Virus record (IMG/VR): IMGVR_UViG_3300028393_000249
Coordinates: 1-30,536 of that record
DNA length: 30,536 bases
From: a virus
Strand: one strand, 5' to 3'
Shown here: in pieces, positions 21,967 to 27,976 of the stretch
Position numbering within the stretch: the first letter of the stretch is position 1
How the letters are laid out: each line of letters starts with the position of its first letter
Position numbers and translations under genes: made by a program
Notes under the pieces: model-generated
Database searches by the model: none
Told to the model about the DNA's origin: nothing
Seen by the model: the letters and a program-made list of their open reading frames with translations, nothing else

Positions 21967-23229
21967 ATGTCTGCTAAAACATCAACAGCAAATAAAAAAT
22001 ACAAAGCACAAGAAAAACGTGCATTTTCTCAAACAGAAAAGAATAAGATTGTCGAAAAGCTAATCACTGCTCGCATTGGCTTGCTGTTGCGTCATCCGTT
22101 TTTTGGCAATATGGCTACTCGTATGAAACTAATTGATGCATCTGAATGGTGTAGTACATTAGCCACCGATGGTCGAAACTTTTATTACAGCAACGATTTC
22201 GTTGATCAATTGACTCCTAAACAATGCGAGTTTGGCTTTGCTCACGAAGTACTGCACAATGTATTTGACCATATGGGTCGACGTGATGGTCGTGATCCAC
22301 AGTTGAGCAACTTTGCCGCTGACTATGCCGTTAATCAAATTTGCAAGGACGAGCGCATTGGCGAATTTCCATCCTGCATCAAAGTATTCCAAGACGACAA
22401 GTATCGTGGTTTGAGTTACGAACAGATTTATGATGAACTGTATCAAAAGGCTAAAAAGATTGATATTAGCACATTGGGTGAACTGTTAGACGAACACTTG
22501 GACGGTGATGATGACGGTGACGGCGATGAAAACGAAGACAGCACTCAAGACGGTTCCGGCAAGCGTCCAACGTTGACTCCAGAAGAAAAGAAAGCAATTA
22601 AAGACGAAATCAAAGAAGCAATGGTTGCGGCTGCACAGGCAGCAGGTGCTGGTAAAGTTCCTGCAGGTGTTGCACGTTTGATTACTGACTTTACTGAGCC
22701 TAAGATGGACTGGCGTCAAATGTTGCGTATGAATATCCAAAGTATTCTGAAAAGCAATTTTAGTTTCAGTCGTCCTAACCGCAAGAGTCAACACTGTGGT
22801 GCTATCTTGCCAGGTATGATGAACGAAGAAACTATTGATGTGTCAGTGGCAATTGATATGTCTGGAAGTATTAGTGACTCTATGGCAATGGACTTCTTGT
22901 CAGAAGTCAAAGGCATTATGGACGAATACAAGGACTTTAAATTGGACTTGTGGACATTTGATACAGAAGTTTATGGCTATCAACGTTTTACTGGTGATAC
23001 TGCCGAAGACATTATGTCCTACAAATGTCAAGGTGGTGGCGGTACTGACTTTGATGTAAACTTTGAGTTCATGAAGAATGAAGACATTGTTCCAAAGCGT
23101 TTCATTATGTTTACTGACGGATACCCTTGTGGTAGTTGGGGTGATGAAGACTATTGTGAAAGTTTATTCATTATTCACGGCAATGAAAGCATCGTTGCCC
23201 CGTTTGGACAAACTGCATATTATAAATAA
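21967..23229 (+). CDS. VWA-domain protein with HEVLH metallopeptidase-like N-terminal domain
   Basis: 420 residues. The N-terminal part has a zincin-like FAHEVLHNVFDH (His93, Glu94, His97), followed by NFAADYAVNQICKDE as in DUF2201-type putative metallopeptidases. A low-complexity Asp-rich linker lies at 179-192 (DGDDDGDGDENED). The C-terminal VWA domain carries a full MIDAS: Asp297-x-Ser299-x-Ser301 in AIDMSGSIS, Thr360 in GGGGTDFD, and Asp384 in FTDG. Such proteins pair with MoxR ATPases, present immediately upstream. The complex may remodel or mature a host or phage protein; the target is unknown. It has its own promoter. Confidence 0.88.
   Translation: MSAKTSTANKKYKAQEKRAFSQTEKNKIVEKLITARIGLLLRHPFFGNMATRMKLIDASEWCSTLATDGRNFYYSNDFVDQLTPKQCEFGFAHEVLHNVFDHMGRRDGRDPQLSNFAADYAVNQICKDERIGEFPSCIKVFQDDKYRGLSYEQIYDELYQKAKKIDISTLGELLDEHLDGDDDGDGDENEDSTQDGSGKRPTLTPEEKKAIKDEIKEAMVAAAQAAGAGKVPAGVARLITDFTEPKMDWRQMLRMNIQSILKSNFSFSRPNRKSQHCGAILPGMMNEETIDVSVAIDMSGSISDSMAMDFLSEVKGIMDEYKDFKLDLWTFDTEVYGYQRFTGDTAEDIMSYKCQGGGGTDFDVNFEFMKNEDIVPKRFIMFTDGYPCGSWGDEDYCESLFIIHGNESIVAPFGQTAYYK
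23221..23228 (+). promoter_or_regulatory. T4-type late promoter motif TATAAATA
   Basis: An exact TATAAATA overlaps the stop region of the VWA gene, 12 bases before the ATG at 23241. In T4-like phages this is the gp55-recognised late -10 element. It fits expression of the small genes from 23241 to 24405, though chance occurrence is possible. Confidence 0.45.
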
Positions 23230-23240
23230 GTAGGTAGTTA

Positions 23241-23525
23241 ATGTCACTCAGTAGAGGTAGTGTTTCGCCGCTAAGTGTTCTAAAGATGAGACGGTTAAGT
23301 TTCATACCAGAACACTTTGCACGTATCACAATTAAAGACGTAGATCGAGATATCAAGATATTAGATCAGTGGATAAACTACAACTTAAATAGTAGGTATG
23401 CAATTAGAAAGACTATTGCTATTGATGACAATAACCGTATGATTGAATCAATAGAAATTGGTTTGGAAGATCCAATGGAACTTACGATGCTAACTCTAGG
23501 TTGCACCTATTTACATAACACATAA
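23241..23525 (+). CDS. Small hypothetical protein
   Basis: 94 residues, basic N-terminus (MSLSRGSVSPLSVLKMRRL). A middle part ITIKDVDRDIKILDQWINYN is probably helical, with a short C-terminal region ending in LGCTYLHNT. The ribosome binding site is poor (GTAGG 8-12 bases upstream). No domain recognised. It could be expressed with the following two genes from the late-type element at 23221. Confidence 0.6.
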   Translation: MSLSRGSVSPLSVLKMRRLSFIPEHFARITIKDVDRDIKILDQWINYNLNSRYAIRKTIAIDDNNRMIESIEIGLEDPMELTMLTLGCTYLHNT

Positions 23526-23536
23526 AGGAAAATAAA

Positions 23537-23764
23537 ATGGAAGAAAATCAAACTCAAGCTCAAGAACAACAGGGCCCACAATTAAGCATTGCAGATTTGC
23601 AAAATCTACGTTCTGTCGTTGATTTGGCTGTTCGCCGTGGTGCGTTTAGCGCTGCCGAAGCTAGTTCAGTTGGTGCAGTATTTGATCGCGTTAATGCGTT
23701 CTTGAATGCTGTTGCCCCAGCAACGCCAGCAGACGACAGTACTGCGGCTACTGAAGCACAATAA
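23537..23764 (+). CDS. Small conserved phage protein, Gln/Ala-rich
   Basis: 75 residues; ribosome binding site AAAGGAAA before the ATG. The disordered ends (MEENQTQAQEQQGPQ; APATPADDSTAATEAQ) flank a helical core LSIADLQNLRSVVDLAVRRG then FSAAEASSVGAVFDRVNAFL. From memory this short core is common in T4-like marine phages as an unassigned protein. The stop overlaps the next start (TAATG). Confidence 0.68.
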   Translation: MEENQTQAQEQQGPQLSIADLQNLRSVVDLAVRRGAFSAAEASSVGAVFDRVNAFLNAVAPATPADDSTAATEAQ

Positions 23765-24405
23765 TGGCAACTAAAATGAAGCACATAGGTAAAATGCAAA
23801 ACAACGGTGCCAAAGTCGTTGTTGCCTATAGAACATTGCCTGGCGATTCCAGCAGCGCATTGGTCATTGGTACAAATAGTCTGTCAGACTCTTGGCACGA
23901 TGCTCTAATGAATTTAGTTCAGGAAACCAGCGGACAACAGGCTAACGAATTAGCCGACTTATTGGCAGTTCGCAAATTTCCTGATGGACAGAATATGTTA
24001 GCGGCGTTACATCAACGTGGCCAACTTAAGAAAGTTCCTACTACTGGTGTCATTATGACACCCAGTTCCAGTGCATCAATCCCATTGAACGAATTAAACG
24101 AATTAATTGCCCAACAAAAAGGCATTAAGGTTGACGAGTTAGCTGTTACTGATGGTAAAAGAGCTAATCCAAAGACTCAAGTCAAAGATGATCCAACTAA
24201 GACCTCGAGTACAACAGTTAATGCTGGAGAAGAAATTATTGTTGACGAGCCAGCAGTTCCGCTTGTCGCTGACGAAGACTTGTCCCCAGCGAAACTACGC
24301 TCGAAGGCAGATGCATTGTTTAAGCAGGCTCAAATGCTGCGTAAACAAGCTGACGAAGTTGATCCTCCAAAGAGTCGTAAAAAGAAAGACGTAGTGGTTG
24401 ATTAA
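23764..24405 (+). CDS. Conserved phage protein, unknown
   Basis: 213 residues. The N-terminal domain (MKHIGKMQNNGAKVVVAYRT, DSSSALVIGTNSLSDSWHDA, ELADLLAVRKFPDGQNMLAA) is a recognisable conserved phage block. Then a linker rich in Thr, Asp and Val leads to a C-terminal helix (LRSKADALFKQAQMLRKQAD) and a basic SRKKKD end. It is coupled to both neighbours by TAATG overlaps, including thyA downstream. No function is known to me. Confidence 0.7.
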   Translation: MATKMKHIGKMQNNGAKVVVAYRTLPGDSSSALVIGTNSLSDSWHDALMNLVQETSGQQANELADLLAVRKFPDGQNMLAALHQRGQLKKVPTTGVIMTPSSSASIPLNELNELIAQQKGIKVDELAVTDGKRANPKTQVKDDPTKTSSTTVNAGEEIIVDEPAVPLVADEDLSPAKLRSKADALFKQAQMLRKQADEVDPPKSRKKKDVVVD

Positions 24406-25292
24406 TGAACAAAACGTCCGAGTCAGTATACTTAGATGCCCTTAAAGACATCTTAGAAAATGGTGACGATAGGCCAGACCGTACAGGTGTTGGTACTCGT
24501 AGCATTTTCGGGATGCAACTTAGATTTGATCTATCCGAAGGGTTCCCTGCGGTAACAACTAAAAAGTTAGCGTGGAAAAGTGTTGTTAGTGAACTACTTT
24601 GGTTCATCGAAGGCAGTAACGACGAACGCCGTTTGAAGGAGATTTTACACGGCAGTCGTGAAAGTACCAAGTCTACTATTTGGACTGATAACGCCAATGC
24701 ACCATATTGGGTTAACAAGAAAACAAAACGTAGCGCGGGTGACTTGGGACGCATTTACGGTGTACAATGGCGTCGTTGGCGTAAACCTTTAATTCGTATC
24801 AACAAAGTTGTATTGCAAAATCACGACCAATTGATTGAATTGATTGCAGGTATTAAAGAAGATCCTTACGGTCGTCGACATATCATTAGTGCTTGGAATC
24901 CTGGTGAACTTGAATTGATGGCGTTACCTCCCTGTCACATTATGAGTCAGTTTTATGTTAGCAATGGCCGATTGAGTTGCCATATGTATCAGCGTAGTGC
25001 AGATATGTTCTTAGGCGTACCATTCAACATTGCATCATATGCATTGTTTACACATATGATTGCACAAGTTTGTAATTTAGATGTGGGCGATTTGATTATT
25101 TCGTTTGGAGATGCGCACATCTACAATACGCATTTTGATCAAGTACGTGAACAACTTAGTCGTGAACCATTGCCGTTGGCAACACTACAATTGAATCCTT
25201 CAGTACAGGTTATTACAGACTTTGAAATGAACGATATTGAATTAGTTCATTATGAACACCACGATGCTATTACAGCACCAATGGCTGTTTAA
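24405..25292 (+). CDS. thyA: Thymidylate synthase ThyA
   Basis: 295 residues; E. coli ThyA has 264. Key elements are DRTGVGTRSIFGMQLRFDL (folate/phosphate loop), TTKKLAWKSVVSELLWFIEG, RIYGVQWRRWR, ALPPCHIMSQFYV with catalytic Cys177, QRSADMFLGVPFNIASYA, and the terminal APMAV. The sequence looks complete and active. The enzyme methylates dUMP to dTMP with methylenetetrahydrofolate, supplying phage DNA synthesis. Extra length comes mainly from an insertion around 80-110. Its stop codon overlaps the stop codon of the convergent fibre gene. Confidence 0.97.
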   Translation: MNKTSESVYLDALKDILENGDDRPDRTGVGTRSIFGMQLRFDLSEGFPAVTTKKLAWKSVVSELLWFIEGSNDERRLKEILHGSRESTKSTIWTDNANAPYWVNKKTKRSAGDLGRIYGVQWRRWRKPLIRINKVVLQNHDQLIELIAGIKEDPYGRRHIISAWNPGELELMALPPCHIMSQFYVSNGRLSCHMYQRSADMFLGVPFNIASYALFTHMIAQVCNLDVGDLIISFGDAHIYNTHFDQVREQLSREPLPLATLQLNPSVQVITDFEMNDIELVHYEHHDAITAPMAV

Positions 25293-26542
25293 ACTACTAA
25301 AACTTCAATAACCCCAAAGCCCTGTGAGTTACCTTGCAGGGCTTTTCCAATTACTGCACCTGCACTTATTGACTTAGCGGCAGCAGCATATCCAGGATGT
25401 GCACTAGTTACTAGTAGGTCACCTTTCTCAATAAAGCCCACAACTTTGCAAGGAACACGGCCTTTTAAGGCAATATAAGGGTGAGTTTCATCACTTCCAG
25501 CGTCAGAATTCATCATATATGCAGGGTTTTTAGACACTATGCCCGCTACTCTTGTATCAGCAAATTGATCAGTAACAGTAACTTCTTTTGTGCCGCCAAT
25601 TACTAATACAGTTCCAACTTCGTACTCAGTGTCGGCTTCATAACGCTCGGCTAAGTCAGCATAGTATGCCGCAGTAGCAGTAGCATTTAACACTCCTGTA
25701 CTTGGTTCATAAGAAAAAGTAGAAGTTGTTAATAACGATGTTGCACCTAAAGTTGTTCCAGCAAACGGAATGAAACACGTATTAAAATTGGTAGTAGTAG
25801 TTAATTCAACTGTTACAGTAGCTAATGACTCAGCCGAGGTTCCCCAAAAGTAATATCCAGAATCAATACTAGACCCTGGAACTAAAATGGTTGAATTACT
25901 AGGAACAGTAGTAGATGTGTTTGCACCCCTTAATGTAATTCCACGTTGTATTGAATTAAAATAGGGTGCATAATCTGACCCCATAACACTATCAGGCGTG
26001 TATGAGGGCACTGCTGGATTAGAAAAAACAACCATTGGCTCAAGACCAGATGACCCTTGCAAGCTACCAACTATTGCTGGATATTGTTGATTGCCAGTGT
26101 TACTATCACTTGTAATTCGGCCAATAGTCCAAGAAGCATACGTACTGGCACTGTATGGACCAATAGTAATATACGAAGATCCGTCGTATGCAATTAAACT
26201 AGATAAATTTGAATCCCAAAACAAATCACCTTCAGTAGGGGTTAAATTTACAGTAGATGTAGATCCTACTGATATACTACCTACACCTTTCCAATTTAAT
26301 CCATTGCTAGAAATATTCAATTGTTGAGTTGATGTGTTGAACCACAACTGTCCCGAAATTGGGTTAGATGGTGATGAACTATTGGCAAAGTTTTCTAATA
26401 ACTTTACAAAATTTTCTTCAATAGCTTGCCCGTACCCAGTAAAATTTTTGCCCAAAAATGTTAAACTGTAGGCATTATTAACCGTAGCATCTTCAACTGT
26501 AGTAAGCAGTGTTCCGTTAGTTTTGTTTAAGATATATGGCAT
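25289..26542 (-). CDS. Tail-fibre-type protein with modular repeats and conserved C-terminal domain
   Basis: 417 residues from the ATG at 26542 (MPYILNKTNGTLL); an in-frame start at 26605 would overlap the upstream gene and lacks homology to the paralogue. The N-terminal 75 residues are paralogous to the next fibre gene (GKNFTGYGQAIEENFVKLLE against GRDFTGYGQYYNENLVTLLS). Two short modules, GQLWFNTSTQQLNI and GDLFWDSNLSSL, are typical of phage fibres. The last 125 residues (YADLAERYEADTEYEVGTVL, VAGIVSKNPAYMMN, LKGRVPCKVVGFIEKGDLLV) form a conserved fibre C-terminus similar to Peptidase_G2-type chaperone ends. Likely a receptor-binding or fibre component. Confidence 0.83.
   Translation of the reverse strand: MPYILNKTNGTLLTTVEDATVNNAYSLTFLGKNFTGYGQAIEENFVKLLENFANSSSPSNPISGQLWFNTSTQQLNISSNGLNWKGVGSISVGSTSTVNLTPTEGDLFWDSNLSSLIAYDGSSYITIGPYSASTYASWTIGRITSDSNTGNQQYPAIVGSLQGSSGLEPMVVFSNPAVPSYTPDSVMGSDYAPYFNSIQRGITLRGANTSTTVPSNSTILVPGSSIDSGYYFWGTSAESLATVTVELTTTTNFNTCFIPFAGTTLGATSLLTTSTFSYEPSTGVLNATATAAYYADLAERYEADTEYEVGTVLVIGGTKEVTVTDQFADTRVAGIVSKNPAYMMNSDAGSDETHPYIALKGRVPCKVVGFIEKGDLLVTSAHPGYAAAAKSISAGAVIGKALQGNSQGFGVIEVLVV
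25316..25348 (+). terminator. Possible intrinsic terminator for thyA inside the convergent gene
   Basis: AAAGCCCTG (25316-25324) and CAGGGCTTT (25337-25345) form a 9-bp stem with a 12-base loop, ending in TTTTCC, 24 bases after the thyA stop. It lies in the coding 3' end of the minus-strand fibre gene. The T tract is short and partly inside the stem. On the opposite strand no T tract follows, so it would act on the thyA transcript only. Confidence 0.5.
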
Positions 26543-26550
26543 ATTGTTTA

Positions 26551-27303
26551 TTATTGATATAATGGTACATAGTAATTGGCACCACCAACTACCATTTTCA
26601 ACCACTTTGCAGGTGTTGATGTATTGGTAGGTGTGCCGGTAGTTGATGCAGTATGTATAGTACCACCCACAGTAACATCTCCCGTAGTTTGTATTCCGCC
26701 AAATATGTTCAATCCTTGAACAATATTGGTAGTAATTTGGCCAGAAGCAGTTAGGTACAATTGAGTAGCATCAGCATTAGCGACAAAACTACTATCACTT
26801 AATACACCAACAGCAGATGATGGATCTACATTGAATAGTAATGTTACATTAGGATGACTAACATTGGAAGTGTCAATAATGGTAACTGTTGGATTGACCC
26901 ACCCCACAGTATCTGCTACTGGGAAGGATGATAATGATATAGTCCCGTTAGGACTAAAGAAATTTAATACAGCCCTTGCACTATCGTACCAAAAATCTCC
27001 AAGACTTGGCGCAATAGGGTATGTATCGGATATTGTAGCAGCCCCGATATTTTTAAAAGCATTATCGTAAATTTTTAACTGCCCAGTTAAAGTATCGTAC
27101 CAAAGTTCACCTTGAATTGGGTAAGTTGGCGGTGAGTCCTTTGCAGAATTGGACAATAATGTTACAAGATTTTCATTGTAATATTGACCATATCCAGTAA
27201 AGTCCCTACCAAGAAGAGTTACACTGGTTGCAGTACTATTAATTGAACCGTCTGCTACCCTTGTTAGAAATTCCCCGTTAGTTTTTAAAATAGTATAAGC
27301 CAT
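26551..27303 (-). CDS. Tail-fibre-type protein, paralogue of the adjacent gene
   Basis: 250 residues (MAYTILKTNGEFLTRVADGS). It shares the N-terminal domain with the downstream fibre gene and has the modules GELWYDTLTGQLKI and GDFWYDSARAVLNF. The remainder is Thr/Ser/Gly-rich and beta-structured (GGIQTTGDVTVGGTIHTAST), as in trimeric fibres. It lacks the long conserved C-terminal domain of its neighbour. The gap to the next gene is 8 bases without a ribosome binding site, so the two are probably translated together. Confidence 0.78.
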   Translation of the reverse strand: MAYTILKTNGEFLTRVADGSINSTATSVTLLGRDFTGYGQYYNENLVTLLSNSAKDSPPTYPIQGELWYDTLTGQLKIYDNAFKNIGAATISDTYPIAPSLGDFWYDSARAVLNFFSPNGTISLSSFPVADTVGWVNPTVTIIDTSNVSHPNVTLLFNVDPSSAVGVLSDSSFVANADATQLYLTASGQITTNIVQGLNIFGGIQTTGDVTVGGTIHTASTTGTPTNTSTPAKWLKMVVGGANYYVPLYQ

Positions 27304-27309
27304 AAAATA

Positions 27310-27933
27310 TCAAACCCTCACACTTAAACTTTGTACACGAATTGTATAATCAATTTGAATCATACGATTTAAACTTTTTTGTACAGGATGAAAAATAACG
27401 TGGGTTAGTAAGGGACCTGTTCCAGGACCGTCGGGACTGTATGCACGCAGTCCTAATTCATCAAAAACATATGTACCATCACTGTTAGTAGCATTATCAA
27501 ATGCTTGCTGACCGCCTGGTTCGCCAAAATCTAATAAACAACTAACTAATATATCACTATAAAATGCACCAGCTACGTGACGAACTTCCATAAAATTTCG
27601 AGAAGGATCTAAATCATATACTTGTTTTGCATCAACTACTTTGTAATAAGTTTGATTATAAAGTGCTGCGGTGGCGCCAATGACATTTGGTGTCAAATAC
27701 GTAATAATACCCGTATTATCAACTCTAGTCCCGCCATTACCAAATGACATATTTTCAATCATTCCGCGGCCTTGATTACTTACACCCTGGGCAAGGCTCA
27801 AACTAAAATTTTCATAATTGATAGCATTATCCTTGTCAATAAAAATTTCACCGGTAGTGGGATCAGAGATCTTAATGTGTCCTTTAAGTAGGATATTGCC
27901 TTGTTCATTGGGTTTGTTGTCTGTTGGTTTCAT
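27310..27933 (-). CDS. Conserved virion structural protein
   Basis: 207 residues (MKPTDNKPNEQGNILLKGHI). Conserved segments are HIKISDPTTGEIFIDKDNAI, MSFGNGGTRVDNTGIITYL, DPSRNFMEVRHVAGAFYSD and YVFDELGLRAYSPDG. From memory this family is shared by tailed phages of aquatic bacteria and annotated as structural or hypothetical. It lies between fibre genes, so a baseplate or fibre-linked role is likely. No Shine-Dalgarno is visible. A late-type CATAAATA lies 5 bases upstream of the ATG. Confidence 0.75.
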   Translation of the reverse strand: MKPTDNKPNEQGNILLKGHIKISDPTTGEIFIDKDNAINYENFSLSLAQGVSNQGRGMIENMSFGNGGTRVDNTGIITYLTPNVIGATAALYNQTYYKVVDAKQVYDLDPSRNFMEVRHVAGAFYSDILVSCLLDFGEPGGQQAFDNATNSDGTYVFDELGLRAYSPDGPGTGPLLTHVIFHPVQKSLNRMIQIDYTIRVQSLSVRV

Positions 27934-27938
27934 AACGA

Positions 27939-27946
27939 TATTTATG
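27939..27946 (-). promoter_or_regulatory. Late-promoter-like CATAAATA next to a start codon
   Basis: On the minus strand CATAAATA is followed by TCGTT and the ATG at 27933. As a T4-type late -10 element it would start transcription at or next to the start codon, giving a leaderless or near-leaderless message. One mismatch from TATAAATA. Confidence 0.4.
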
Positions 27947-27976
27947 CTGTTAAAAGATTAGGATCTATTCTACAGT

